Shown here one piece after another: positions 20,969 to 29,089 of a DNA stretch of 64,000 bases. Below the pieces are notes generated by a model that was not told the origin of the DNA, made no database searches, and saw only the letters and a program-made list of their open reading frames with translations. The DNA comes from Actinobacteria bacterium casp-actino5 (GTDB lineage: Bacteria > Actinomycetota > Acidimicrobiia > Acidimicrobiales > Ilumatobacteraceae), in the NCBI GenBank assembly GCA_001510385.1, contig LFFE01000011.1, positions 30,922 through 94,921 on the forward strand. Reading direction: 5' to 3'. Numbering within the stretch: position 1 is the stretch's first letter; each line of letters begins with the position of its first letter. Position numbers and translations under genes: made by a program.

Positions 20969-22393
20969 CTACAGCAGCTCAGCGGCAAGTGATGCAACAC
21001 TCGATCGCTCACACGATTGGAGCGTGATATGCCCAAAGCATGGCTGCCCAGTGAATGCGTTTGTGAGCACCGCAAGCGCATTATTGGTTTCGCCCAGATA
21101 GGGCGCATCTATCTGGCTCGTATCGCCGGTGAACACAACTTTGGTTCCATCGCCGACCCTGGTGAGGATTGTTCTGAGGGTCGTGGGCTCTAGATTTTGT
21201 GCCTCATCGATCACGACCATCTGCTGCTGCAGTGAGCGGCCTCGCAGGAATGTCACTGATTCAAGTGACAGTTTTTGCCGTTGGGTGAGCTCGTCGATGA
21301 GTTGTCGAGCATCACCTGAAGACCGCCGATCGGTGAGCGCAACGACCGCATCATGTACGGCTGACATCCACGGGTCAAGCTTTTCGTCAAGTCCACCGGG
21401 CAGGAACCCGACATCGGCTCGGCCGACAGGTACAAGCGGTCGGTAAATGGCTACGCGCTCGTAGCGCTGTTCTTCAACTACCTGTTCGAGCGCTGCAGCA
21501 ATAGCGAGGATGGTTTTTCCGGTACCTGCACGACCGTCTAAGGCAATGACTGAAACGTCTGGATCGAGCAGTAGGTCAATTGCGAATCGCTGTTCTTTGT
21601 TGCGAGGGTGCAGTCCCCATGGCTGTGGCGGCGCATGGGGGAGAAGGTGGAATTCGGTTCCGCGCCGGCGAGCAAGAGCTGATTGCGAACCCGCTCTAAC
21701 CACTACGAATTCGTTCTCGCGGACAAGAGGTGGCTCGTCAACGCTGAAAGCAAGTTCGATACCCGTTGGGGTGTAGTCGGCTTGGTGCGTTGCCTCGTCG
21801 ACGCCGACGACACCATCTCGGTACAGGTCATCAATGATCTGGGTATCTGTGTCGATGACGTGCCATCCGGTCTGCCGAATCTCGCGGGCGCCGCCCGTGG
21901 GTTGATGCTCAGTTGCCGATAGCCCGAGATGGGCAGCCTTTATTCGAAGAGCCGCGTCATTCGAGACCATCATCGTTGGTGCTTGTCGAGATTGACCGAG
22001 TGCTGCTCCGATGATGCGGTTGTCGGCCTTCGCAGGGTCGAGTCCGTGTTCGACGAGTGCTTCGCGTTGCACACCGTTGATCTCGATACGTAGCGATCCC
22101 TCGCCAAGTGGAACGGGAACGGCTAGCGAACCGCCGTGTCGTTGCCGTAACTCTTCGATTGTTCGTAGAGCAGTTCGAGCGGCACGACCGACGTCATCTG
22201 ACCGACCTTTGAGCCCATCGAGTTCCTCAATCACGGTGAGAGGAATGACGACATCTGCATCTCCCATCGAGTGGAGGCACGCTGGGTCGGCAATGAGAAC
22301 CGACGTATCGATAACGACACGAGTTGGAGTTACATCGCCAGGAGCCCCCTTTCCGATAACAGCATGATTGGCAGTTCCGGCAAGGTCAGTCAC
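20969..22393 (-). CDS. phoH: PIN domain plus PhoH-like ATPase
   Basis: A two-domain protein of 474 residues: an N-terminal PIN nuclease domain (VVIDTSVLIADP, then VIPLTVIEELDGLKG, with acidic residues expected at the metal site) and a C-terminal PhoH P-loop ATPase (Walker A LDGRAGTGKT, Walker B MVVIDEAQNL). Such PhoH2-type proteins act as RNA helicase/ribonucleases in mycobacteria. I place the start at GTG 22393, which follows a strong AGAGGTGA ribosome-binding site; the longer frame to 22615 would add a Met/His-rich, non-conserved leader. The frame stays open through this leader by chance. Confidence 0.88.
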   Translation of the reverse strand: MTDLAGTANHAVIGKGAPGDVTPTRVVIDTSVLIADPACLHSMGDADVVIPLTVIEELDGLKGRSDDVGRAARTALRTIEELRQRHGGSLAVPVPLGEGSLRIEINGVQREALVEHGLDPAKADNRIIGAALGQSRQAPTMMVSNDAALRIKAAHLGLSATEHQPTGGAREIRQTGWHVIDTDTQIIDDLYRDGVVGVDEATHQADYTPTGIELAFSVDEPPLVRENEFVVVRAGSQSALARRRGTEFHLLPHAPPQPWGLHPRNKEQRFAIDLLLDPDVSVIALDGRAGTGKTILAIAAALEQVVEEQRYERVAIYRPLVPVGRADVGFLPGGLDEKLDPWMSAVHDAVVALTDRRSSGDARQLIDELTQRQKLSLESVTFLRGRSLQQQMVVIDEAQNLEPTTLRTILTRVGDGTKVVFTGDTSQIDAPYLGETNNALAVLTNAFTGQPCFGHITLQSCERSSVASLAAELL

Positions 22394-22536
22394 AGTCACC
22401 TCTGCTGAAGGCAGCACATTTGAGAGCGGATGGTTACGTACAGCAACGTCCCTGTTGTACCTCCCAAGGTGATGGTGATGGTGGATTTGAAGGGGTGATT
22501 CTTGTGGATAAGGCGCTGACGAATCAGCTACCTGCC

Positions 22537-22615
22537 GTTGCATCGTTGTGATGTAAGGCATAAAGATGAACATCATTTGCAAATGCAACAACATGATTAG
22601 TTGCACCGTTGTCAT
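22537..22615 (+). repeat. Pair of direct repeats upstream of HU
   Basis: Two 16-base copies at 22537-22552 and 22600-22615 (GTTGCATCGTTGTGAT and GTTGCACCGTTGTCAT, 14 of 16 identical) start exactly 63 bases apart, about six helical turns. Between them is a perfect 10-base palindrome, ATTTGCAAAT, at 22575-22584. The 343-base gene-free stretch 22394-22736 must hold the divergent promoters of phoH and HU; these repeats are candidate operators. Confidence 0.5.
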
Positions 22616-22650
22616 TTAGGTCGTTTCGATGGTGTTGTTCCTAGGTTTCT

Positions 22651-22677
22651 GGGTGCAATTAGATATTGAGTGCACCC
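22651..22677 (+). promoter_or_regulatory. Inverted repeat in the HU leader
   Basis: GGGTGCA (22651-22657) and TGCACCC (22671-22677) form perfect 7-base arms around a 13-base AT-rich centre, 60 bases before the HU start. It may be an operator around the promoter core or an mRNA stem. I could not assign a -10 box with confidence. Confidence 0.45.
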
Positions 22678-22736
22678 ATAGGTCTAGGGCCCGGAGGACA
22701 ATCCTGTTCGCCGGCACCTTGAACAAAAGGACGATT

Positions 22737-23009
22737 ATGACTAAGTCAGAACTCATCGACGCAGTGGCAAGCGCCGCCAACGTTTCAAAGGCAGACGCTG
22801 AGCGCACAATTGGTGCATTCTTCGACACTGTTGTCTCGAATGCAAAGAAGGGCGACAAGGTTGCATGGCCAGGCTTTGGTGCGTTCAGCGTCACTAAGCG
22901 CCCAGCTCGCACCGGCCGTAACCCTCGCACGGGTGAGCCAGTAAATATCAAGGCATCGAACGCAATGAAGTTCAGCGCCTCGTCAACATTGAAGTCAACA
23001 CTTAACTAA
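22737..23009 (+). CDS. hup: HU family DNA-binding protein
   Basis: A 90-residue nucleoid protein: MTKSELIDAVA helix, DTVVSNAKKGDKVAWPGFGAF, and the DNA-binding arm with RPARTGRNPRTGEPVNIKAS. The start ATG has an AAAAGGA ribosome-binding site. Length matches plain bacterial HU; the long Lys/Ala-rich C-terminal tail found fused to HU (HupB) in many Actinomycetota is not attached here but encoded as a separate gene 15 bases downstream, in the same reading frame. Confidence 0.96.
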   Translation: MTKSELIDAVASAANVSKADAERTIGAFFDTVVSNAKKGDKVAWPGFGAFSVTKRPARTGRNPRTGEPVNIKASNAMKFSASSTLKSTLN

Positions 23010-23024
23010 GGAAAACGATCCTAA

Positions 23025-23270
23025 ATGGCAGTAAAGAAGGCTCCGGCCAAGAAGGCAGCAGCTAAGAAGGCTCCAGCCAAGAAAGCAGCAGCGAAGAAGG
23101 TTGCGAAGAAGGCTCCAGCTAAGAAGGCAGCAGCGAAGAAGGTTGCGAAGAAGGCTCCAGCTAAGAAGGCAGCAGCGAAGAAGGTTGCGAAGAAGGCTCC
23201 AGCCAAGAGGGCAGCAGCGAAGAAGGTTGCTAAGAAGGCTCCAGCCAAGAAAGCAGCTAAGAAGCGCTAA
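23025..23270 (+). CDS. Lys/Ala/Pro-rich histone H1-like protein
   Basis: An 81-residue protein made almost entirely of Lys, Ala, Pro and Val in KKAPAKKAAAKKVA units. It is expected to be disordered, highly basic and DNA-binding, like the C-terminal tails of HupB and histone H1. It has its own AAGGAAAA ribosome-binding site inside the short gap after HU. The frame is the same as that of HU, with two TAA stops (23007 and 23022) between them, so it reads as a detached HupB tail. Four 42-bp tandem copies make it prone to length change. Confidence 0.88.
   Translation: MAVKKAPAKKAAAKKAPAKKAAAKKVAKKAPAKKAAAKKVAKKAPAKKAAAKKVAKKAPAKRAAAKKVAKKAPAKKAAKKR
23064..23231 (+). repeat. Four 42-bp tandem repeats encoding the basic tail
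   Basis: Units 23064-23105, 23106-23147, 23148-23189 and 23190-23231 each encode the 14-residue KKAPAKKAAAKKVA block with few base differences (one Lys to Arg in the last). Truncated units flank them on both sides. Confidence 0.9.
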
Positions 23271-23296
23271 GGCTCTTCAGCTCAATACGAATACAG

Positions 23297-23325
23297 AACT
23301 GGCGGGGTCAATGACCCCGCCAGTT
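23297..23325. terminator. Strong hairpin terminator after the HU/tail operon
   Basis: A perfect 13-bp stem (AACTGGCGGGGTC with its complement) closes a 3-base AAT loop, between the end of the basic-tail gene and the end of the convergent PIG-L gene. The symmetry lets it serve both strands; only a short T-tract follows. Confidence 0.85.
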
Positions 23326-23334
23326 TCGCGTCTG

Positions 23335-24108
23335 CTACAGATTGCTCATGAGGTGGAACGCCTCCGCCGCAGGCACCCCAAATGGCTCCCCGATGTCGGC
23401 GAGCCGCATTCTCATCCGGGTTCGAAACTCTTCTAGCCCTGCCTCATCAATTGCCTTCATTGTCGATTCAAATTGGCTGACATGACATTCCAGTGCACGA
23501 AGTTTGATATCGACCGAAGTGGTGATGTCCTCGATATGGTTCACCTCGTCGGCTTCCCACAGCAAGAGACGTTCCGGTCGATGGGGCGCTAATCCGTGCT
23601 CTGGATTGAAATGGGGGTCTCGTGCGGCGACGATCGCATCGCAGACAAGCCGCCCAGTTTCCCGATGATCTGGGTGAAGGCGATATCGCTTCCAAGGGTC
23701 GTGAGAAAGTACAACGTCAGGTTTGACCATTCGGATCACTCGGGCAACCTCTGATCGTCCATCGACATCGGCAATCAACTCGCCGTCAACACGTCCCAAC
23801 CAATGCACATGATCGCTCCCTTGCCCTCCAAGCCGGGTGTGAGCGTCAATCTGTTCACCCCGTCGACGATCAACCAGAAGTTGAGTGTCTGCGCTCGCAT
23901 CCCAGGTGCCCTTGGAGCCATCGGTCATCACGAAGTGATGGATCTCGCAACCAAGTTGCGCCCACTTTGCCAGAGTTCCACCACATCCAAACTCCACATC
24001 ATCAGGATGGGCACCGATTGCAAGCGCAACGTTCGGCGCTTGGAGGTTGCTCGTTGACTTCACCTGCTGAGTTGAAAGCGGAGGCTGTCCTGGGTCATTG
24101 GCATTCAT
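23335..24108 (-). CDS. PIG-L family deacetylase
   Basis: A zinc-dependent N-deacetylase of the LmbE/GlcNAc-PI family, 257 residues. The metal motif AIGAHPDDVEFGCGGTLA is near residues 31-48 and the second ligand region is VLSHDPWKRYRLHPDHRETG (HxxH-type). Relatives include MshB and Mca of mycothiol metabolism and BshB. With a mycoredoxin in the same window a low-molecular-weight thiol role is possible, but substrate cannot be fixed. Start overlaps the stop of the CofC-like gene by four bases, so the two are coupled. Confidence 0.87.
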   Translation of the reverse strand: MNANDPGQPPLSTQQVKSTSNLQAPNVALAIGAHPDDVEFGCGGTLAKWAQLGCEIHHFVMTDGSKGTWDASADTQLLVDRRRGEQIDAHTRLGGQGSDHVHWLGRVDGELIADVDGRSEVARVIRMVKPDVVLSHDPWKRYRLHPDHRETGRLVCDAIVAARDPHFNPEHGLAPHRPERLLLWEADEVNHIEDITTSVDIKLRALECHVSQFESTMKAIDEAGLEEFRTRMRMRLADIGEPFGVPAAEAFHLMSNL

Positions 24109-24722
24109 CGTGTGAGGTCCTTTAGTGCGTAGGAAGCAAGCGGGTGGGCAAGGTCGGTTGGTGTATCGAGGTCGAGGCCTAATTCGTGATGATGCACGAT
24201 TCGGAGCGAATATCGGTTGGTTCTGGCAATCGCAGCGGCTTGGTGAAAGTGGCGTGCAAACGACTGCGACCCGTAGGTGAACTCAAAGTCGAGATGTGCC
24301 GGTAGCGACAGAACGTTGGTGCCGTCACGTTGATGGTCAGGCACGATCGTGATCCCTTCATGCTCGCAAATCCTCGACAAGGCACGAGGCTGAGGCACGT
24401 CAGAGTGGACGATGGTGAGTTGGGTTCTGTTATTTCGGACGGCCCATGAAAGTGCGGTACTCGCAGCGGCGTTGAGCCCAGAGGTGTCGGGGTGGATCAC
24501 TTCGACCTGACGGCGCAGGGCCCATTGTTCAACCTCGGTGTCGTTGGTGACAACAACAACATGGAACGAGTCGATCGCATCTATGAGGTTGTCGGACACA
24601 CAACGCGCAAGATTGCCTCGCTCCACCGCTGACAACGCTGAAGACATTCGTTCTTTGCCGCCCGCAAATGAGCGAATTGGCACTGCGATAGTGATCGCTC
24701 GATCCGCAGTTGACTCCGGCAT
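24105..24722 (-). CDS. cofC: CofC/FbiD-like nucleotidyltransferase (F420 biosynthesis)
   Basis: About 205 residues of the 2-phospho-L-lactate (or phosphoenolpyruvate) guanylyltransferase family that makes the activated precursor of coenzyme F420. Family features: N-terminal VPIRSFAGGKERMSSALS, VVTNDTEVEQWA, DGTNVLSLPA, FTYGSQSFARHFHQA and the ending LGLDLDTPTDLAHPL. The start at 24722 gives a family-like N-terminus; an ATG at 24746 is also open. F420 genes fbiA/B are not nearby, so this is an isolated pathway gene. Confidence 0.82.
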   Translation of the reverse strand: MPESTADRAITIAVPIRSFAGGKERMSSALSAVERGNLARCVSDNLIDAIDSFHVVVVTNDTEVEQWALRRQVEVIHPDTSGLNAAASTALSWAVRNNRTQLTIVHSDVPQPRALSRICEHEGITIVPDHQRDGTNVLSLPAHLDFEFTYGSQSFARHFHQAAAIARTNRYSLRIVHHHELGLDLDTPTDLAHPLASYALKDLTR

Positions 24723-24771
24723 GCTCACAGCGTAAGGCGAATTCAACGGTGTACGCCTGCTGAAGTTCCTG

Positions 24772-25998
24772 TTGACTGGGGGAGTGGACGTTCTCCGACA
24801 GTTTCTTGCTGACCCCGTGACGATCGGCGTAGCCGGAATGCCATGGTGGGGTGAGATCTCATCCGACGGGACGATTGCCGTATCCGACGATGACCGAACC
24901 CTTGGCTTCCACGTTGCAGCTGAAGATCGTTGGCATCATGGAGTAAGCGAACCGGGAGTTCGACAGTTACGCCGAGAAGGTGTCCCGGTCATCGAGACTC
25001 GAATGCGAGTGCCAAGTGGCGACATTGTGCAAACCGTCTTCGCCACCGCTCATCGGGGCGGGATAATCATCATTGACTTCTATAACGATTCTGCACTTCC
25101 GGTGGCAATTGGTATCGACCGGGGTGATGTGATCGTCGAGTCATCAGCAGCGGTTGGGGCAGTTGCGGGTGCTGACCTTGGTCCAGGCGCATTCTCGATC
25201 TCACTTGGCCATCACACAAACACTCGGGTTGCGCTCGTAGCGAGTGACGTAGTGGCCGATGCAACCTGGTTCGAAGGTGTCCCATCTGCTGATGCTGTGA
25301 TTTCTGGTTGGAGGTTGATTGTTGATCGTGCTGGCCGGATGGAACTTCCCCCTGGTGTCTCGGGCTCGTCGGTGTCAGATGCGGTCGTTGCAGCCCGCTG
25401 TTCATGGTTGCTTGGTGACTTAGTCGATCCAGAACTTGATCCGGTGAGCGCTCTTATTGAGTGGGACGAACTTTGCCGCATGGGTGAACGGCCCGAACCA
25501 CTTGTTGATGATGTTGCTCGGGCAGTTGAACTTGTGGCCCGTCGGCAACTACCGGGAGCAAGAATGGCGTTTAACGCTGCTGAAAGAATTCTCACGCAGG
25601 CGAATGAAGAGCGCGGTGCAAGCGATGTACGAGACATCAGTGCTCGATTGGTAGATCGCACTGATGCCCGAAGCGATTCTCTCGCAACGGCGGTGCGCAC
25701 ATTTGAAGAGCGCCTGGTAGCGCAGCACGGCTCAGTTACTGAAATCCTTTCCGGCGGGATGCCATCGGATTGGTCCTTGCAGCCCTTTGAGGTCTTTCAT
25801 TTGTCCGCGTCCGCCACGGCATCGGTGTCGTACGCCGTGAGGTGGCATGGGCTTCGTCCTGCGATCGTGTGGGAAGTTGAGGGCGACGACGTCACTTTGT
25901 GTTCTCCATTGCTCGATGCCGATTGGTTGTCGAACGAATCGAAGGGCGAGACGTTGCTCGCTCACACGGCTGAACCCGCCGAGGTCGGTGAGACGTAA
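24772..25998 (+). CDS. Conserved hypothetical protein, 408 residues
   Basis: A soluble protein with no domain I recognise. The N-terminal 190 residues are beta-rich (PWWGEISSDGTIAVSDDDRTLGFHV at the start) and the C-terminal half is more helical and acidic. No signal peptide, membrane helix or catalytic signature is visible. The start is a TTG at 24772; GTG at 24784 is an alternative. It lies ten bases before selD on the same strand and divergent from cofC, so it may share a transcript with selD and rnhB. Confidence 0.7.
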   Translation: MTGGVDVLRQFLADPVTIGVAGMPWWGEISSDGTIAVSDDDRTLGFHVAAEDRWHHGVSEPGVRQLRREGVPVIETRMRVPSGDIVQTVFATAHRGGIIIIDFYNDSALPVAIGIDRGDVIVESSAAVGAVAGADLGPGAFSISLGHHTNTRVALVASDVVADATWFEGVPSADAVISGWRLIVDRAGRMELPPGVSGSSVSDAVVAARCSWLLGDLVDPELDPVSALIEWDELCRMGERPEPLVDDVARAVELVARRQLPGARMAFNAAERILTQANEERGASDVRDISARLVDRTDARSDSLATAVRTFEERLVAQHGSVTEILSGGMPSDWSLQPFEVFHLSASATASVSYAVRWHGLRPAIVWEVEGDDVTLCSPLLDADWLSNESKGETLLAHTAEPAEVGET

Positions 25999-26007
25999 GA
26001 TCGCTCT

Positions 26008-27024
26008 ATGAGTACACCTCTTGATCTCAGCGCCCTTCGTCTGACGGAGTGGACGTCGTGTGGTGGCTGTGCGGCAAAGTGGGGAGCCTCACTGCTGTCT
26101 GATCTGGTAGCTGGCCTTCCGCAGTCGAATGATCCGTCACTCGTGGTCGGGCTCGCTCCGTTTGACGACGCAGCGGTCTACAGAGTGAGCGACGACGTGG
26201 CAATGGTGTCAACCACCGATTTTTTCCCTCCACTCGTTGACGATCCTGCAGATTTTGGAGCGATAGCTGCGGCGAATGCCTGTAGCGATGTTTTTGCGAT
26301 GGGAGCTTCGGTTGTGATGGCCATCAATGTGGCTGCATTTCCCGAGGAGTTTCCAAAAGAAGCAATTGCTGCGATCTTCACTGCTGGGGCAGAAATTGTT
26401 GCCGAGGCTGGTGGAACTGTTGCTGGCGGTCACACCATTAGAAACCCTGAGCCGATTTATGGACTTGCTGTGCAGGGAGTCGTGCACCCAGACCGTATCC
26501 TTCGCAAGTCGGGTGCAAAACCAGGCGACGTCGTACTGCTCTCAAAGCCATTAGGAACGGGCCTTACGTTGGCGGCTGGCTCTGAGGGAGAAAAGTCAGC
26601 AGCAATCACCGGAATGAAGAACGTCAATCGACGCGCATCAGAACTGTTGGTGGCTGCAGGAAATTCAGTTCATGCCGTTACTGACGTGACCGGCTACGGC
26701 CTTGCAGGGCATGGTTGGGAGGTTGCGCAACGTTCTGGCGTTCGACTCATCGTCGACACCAGCGCACTCGAGATGTACCCGGGGGCACTTCGGATTGCCG
26801 AAGATGGTGTCCGCACAGGTGGCGACCCGCGTAACCGTGAATACGTCGATGGTCATGTCGAAATGACTGCCGATGATGCTCGCGTCGCAATTTGCTATGA
26901 CCCTCAGACGTCAGGCGGTCTGTTGGCTGCTGTGGAACCTGATTTGGCTGACGATCTTGTTGGTCGCGGGTTCTGGCGCGTCGGTGAAGTAGAAGCCGGT
27001 GTTGCAGGCATTGTGCTTGCATGA
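26008..27024 (+). CDS. selD: Selenide, water dikinase (selenophosphate synthase)
   Basis: Makes selenophosphate from selenide and ATP, the donor for selenocysteine or 2-selenouridine. The 338-residue PurM/AIR-synthase-like protein has the catalytic SCGGCAAK loop at about residues 17-24 (Cys in the catalytic position, not Sec) and the NACSDVFAMGA segment. TDFFPP and GTGLTLAAGSEG are also typical. No selA, selB, selC or known selenoprotein appears in the window. The stop overlaps rnhB by four bases. Confidence 0.93.
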   Translation: MSTPLDLSALRLTEWTSCGGCAAKWGASLLSDLVAGLPQSNDPSLVVGLAPFDDAAVYRVSDDVAMVSTTDFFPPLVDDPADFGAIAAANACSDVFAMGASVVMAINVAAFPEEFPKEAIAAIFTAGAEIVAEAGGTVAGGHTIRNPEPIYGLAVQGVVHPDRILRKSGAKPGDVVLLSKPLGTGLTLAAGSEGEKSAAITGMKNVNRRASELLVAAGNSVHAVTDVTGYGLAGHGWEVAQRSGVRLIVDTSALEMYPGALRIAEDGVRTGGDPRNREYVDGHVEMTADDARVAICYDPQTSGGLLAAVEPDLADDLVGRGFWRVGEVEAGVAGIVLA

Positions 27025-27725
27025 GCGACCGACGCCCTTCCGACGGACCGGGTCTTCATCTTGAAAGACCGTTCCTCAACAAGGGACTTGTTGTCGCAGG
27101 GGTTGATGAAGTTGGAAAAGGCTCGTGGGCCGGGCCATTAGTGATCGGCGTTGCGGTGCTCGGCGCTCCGGCGACATCGGGCGACTTGCCCAATGGGATG
27201 CGTGATTCGAAAGCGCTCAGCGAACGGACACGCGAGCGGGTATTCGATGGAATTGCAGAGGCTTGCGCGCACTGGTCAACAGGGTGGGCTTCGGCGCAGG
27301 AGTGCGATGAGTTAGGCATGTCGGAGGCGCAACGCTTGGCATGCAGGCGCGCATTTGATGCGTTAGGGGTTTCCGTTGATGTTGCGATTGTGGATGGTCG
27401 CTGGGATTTTGTATCACCGGTCGTTGAAGAAGTCGTGATGCAGGTGAAAGCAGATCGCGAATGTGCGAGTGTCGCTGCTGCTTCGGTTCTTGCGAAGGTG
27501 ACTCGTGATCGCCACATGCGTGAGCTTGCTGAACATCACTCTCATTGGGCGTTTGCGTCAAACAAGGGATACCCGTGCGCACAACATAGGGCAGGTCTGC
27601 ACGCATGGGGCCCGTCAGTCGAGCATCGGACGTCATGGGCGTTTATGGACAATCAAGTGCCGTGGAGCGGCTCGGCTCGTCGTCATCGTCTCGGAGACCA
27701 GGGCTCACTGTTCAGTTTGCTGTAG
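27021..27725 (+). CDS. rnhB: Ribonuclease HII
   Basis: Cleaves RNA in RNA/DNA hybrids and starts ribonucleotide excision. The 234-residue protein has the first active-site block VAGVDEVGKGSWAGPL (two acidic residues DE), RDSKALSERTRERV, the central VDG block and a late Asp in KADRECASVAAASVLAK. The GKGSWAGP loop differs slightly from the usual GRGPxAGP: Arg to Lys and Pro to Ser. ATGA overlap with selD shows coupling. A short Ser/Arg-rich C-terminal extension is present. Confidence 0.9.
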   Translation: MSDRRPSDGPGLHLERPFLNKGLVVAGVDEVGKGSWAGPLVIGVAVLGAPATSGDLPNGMRDSKALSERTRERVFDGIAEACAHWSTGWASAQECDELGMSEAQRLACRRAFDALGVSVDVAIVDGRWDFVSPVVEEVVMQVKADRECASVAAASVLAKVTRDRHMRELAEHHSHWAFASNKGYPCAQHRAGLHAWGPSVEHRTSWAFMDNQVPWSGSARRHRLGDQGSLFSLL

Positions 27726-27761
27726 CGCTCTCGCTGGTTCACCATTGCTGAAGAATCGCGT

Positions 27762-28220
27762 TCACGCTTGCGCTGTTTCCTGACAGTTAGCGCATGTTCC
27801 AACAATGTCGATGTTGTGTCGGTCGACGGTGAACTTTGATCCAATTGCTGCTTTTTCGAATGCCTCATCCATCAGATGCTCGATGTGAGTTGGCAACTCG
27901 ACGTCGATGACGACGTCACAGGAATGGCAAACGAGGTGGTGGTGATGGTGGCCGGTGAGTTCTTCAGAGAGTTCCCACCTTCCGTATTCGCCATGGTGAA
28001 CGAGGCGACGAACCACTCCCATTTCCTCTAGAACCGTCAGATTTCGGTACGCGGAACTTTGGGCGATGCCGTCACTGAACTCAAGAAGCTCAGGAAGGGT
28101 GCATGGCCCGGCCTGTGAAAGAGCATCTACAAGTTTCTGTCGCTTCTGGGTATACATCTGGCCAGCCTCATCGAGTTTTGTGGCGACGAGTTGGTGAAGA
28201 CCAGAGTTGTCGAGGTTCAT
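27762..28220 (-). CDS. zur: Fur-family metalloregulator, likely Zur
   Basis: A 152-residue Fur-like repressor: N-terminal winged helix (TLPELLEFSDGIAQSSAYRNLTVLEEMGVVRR), a metal-sensing HHHHHLVCHSC segment and two CxxC pairs (CHSC and CANC) that form the structural zinc site. The adjacent znuC-znuA-znuB genes and the operator-like dyads in their shared promoter argue for zinc as effector, hence Zur and not Fur. The gene lies downstream of znuC on the same strand with 32 bases between. Confidence 0.88.
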   Translation of the reverse strand: MNLDNSGLHQLVATKLDEAGQMYTQKRQKLVDALSQAGPCTLPELLEFSDGIAQSSAYRNLTVLEEMGVVRRLVHHGEYGRWELSEELTGHHHHHLVCHSCDVVIDVELPTHIEHLMDEAFEKAAIGSKFTVDRHNIDIVGTCANCQETAQA

Positions 28221-28252
28221 GCGAGTTCACCCCAGCTTGTTATTGAATCATC

Positions 28253-29047
28253 TCAGTGTGAGTGATCGTGATGGCTGTGGTCGTGATGATCGAGGTGACC
28301 AGACAGTTCTGTTGTGGGATGGTGATCAGAATCATGGTGGTGTTCATCGACAACCAGGGTGGCGGTTTGGTCACTGACCATCCTTCCACCAAATGCCTCA
28401 GCAAGCAGTGCTGGCGTTAACACTTCCTCAGGCGTTCCATCGGCAAGCACGCACCCCGCAAGAAGGACAACACGGTCTGCACAGCGTGCCTCGCCGAGGT
28501 GGTGGGTAGAGAACACAACGGCTGCACCTCGTGCTGCTTCGTCGGCGATGACGTGAAGAATGATTTCTTGACTGGGGAGATCAAGCCCAGTGATTGGTTC
28601 GTCGAGTAGGACGAGATCGGCCGACGAGGCAATCGCTCGGGCGACGATGACCCGTTGGCGTTCGCCGCCCGAGAGTTCACCGAATCGCCGAGATCGCAGG
28701 TGCGAAATATCGAGTCGCTCGGCTGCTGTATCGATAGCGCGGCGATCTTCCGACCGAAGACGGTGGAGGAGGCCTCGGTAGCGACCCATTCTCAGCACTT
28801 CATCAACTGACATTGGCATCCATGCATGGTGTGTTTGGTCTTGAGCAACGAACGCCACTTGTGGGGCGCCGCTCACGTTGCCATCGGTTGGCTCAAGAAT
28901 TCCTGCTAGCACATGGAGAAGGGTGGTTTTGCCGCTGCCGTTAGCACCGACGAGAGCGAGTATCTCTCCTGACGAGATGCTTAGAGAGCATGGGGCAAGG
29001 CAGATCGTCGAGCGCCGATGCACACAGATATCTGAAATCGAAATCAA
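28253..29047 (-). CDS. znuC: Zinc ABC transporter ATP-binding protein with His-rich tail
   Basis: The ATPase of a high-affinity metal importer, 264 residues. Walker A GANGSGKT (about 34-41), signature ELSGGERQRVIVARAI, Walker B DLVLLDEP and an H-loop STHHLGEA are intact. The last 30 residues are mostly His and Asp (HHHDSDHHP..., HHDHSHHDHSH), a metal-binding tail not needed for ATPase activity. It is divergent from znuA, sharing a 62-base promoter region with operator-like dyads, and co-directional with zur. Confidence 0.9.
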   Translation of the reverse strand: MISISDICVHRRSTICLAPCSLSISSGEILALVGANGSGKTTLLHVLAGILEPTDGNVSGAPQVAFVAQDQTHHAWMPMSVDEVLRMGRYRGLLHRLRSEDRRAIDTAAERLDISHLRSRRFGELSGGERQRVIVARAIASSADLVLLDEPITGLDLPSQEIILHVIADEAARGAAVVFSTHHLGEARCADRVVLLAGCVLADGTPEEVLTPALLAEAFGGRMVSDQTATLVVDEHHHDSDHHPTTELSGHLDHHDHSHHDHSH

Positions 29048-29089
29048 GGCCGGCTTGCCAGCTAGATGAGGTGAATAAGTTGCGTTGTT

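Noticed and set aside
22394..22615. N-terminal extension of PhoH with a HHHHH run
   Set aside because: The frame is open but Met/His-rich and unlike the family, and it would cross one of the direct repeats. The GTG at 22393 behind AGAGGTGA is a better start.
23021..23248. Phe/Ala-rich minus-strand frame opposite the basic tail gene
   Set aside because: It mirrors the AAG/GCA repeat codons of the tail gene, so it is a shadow.
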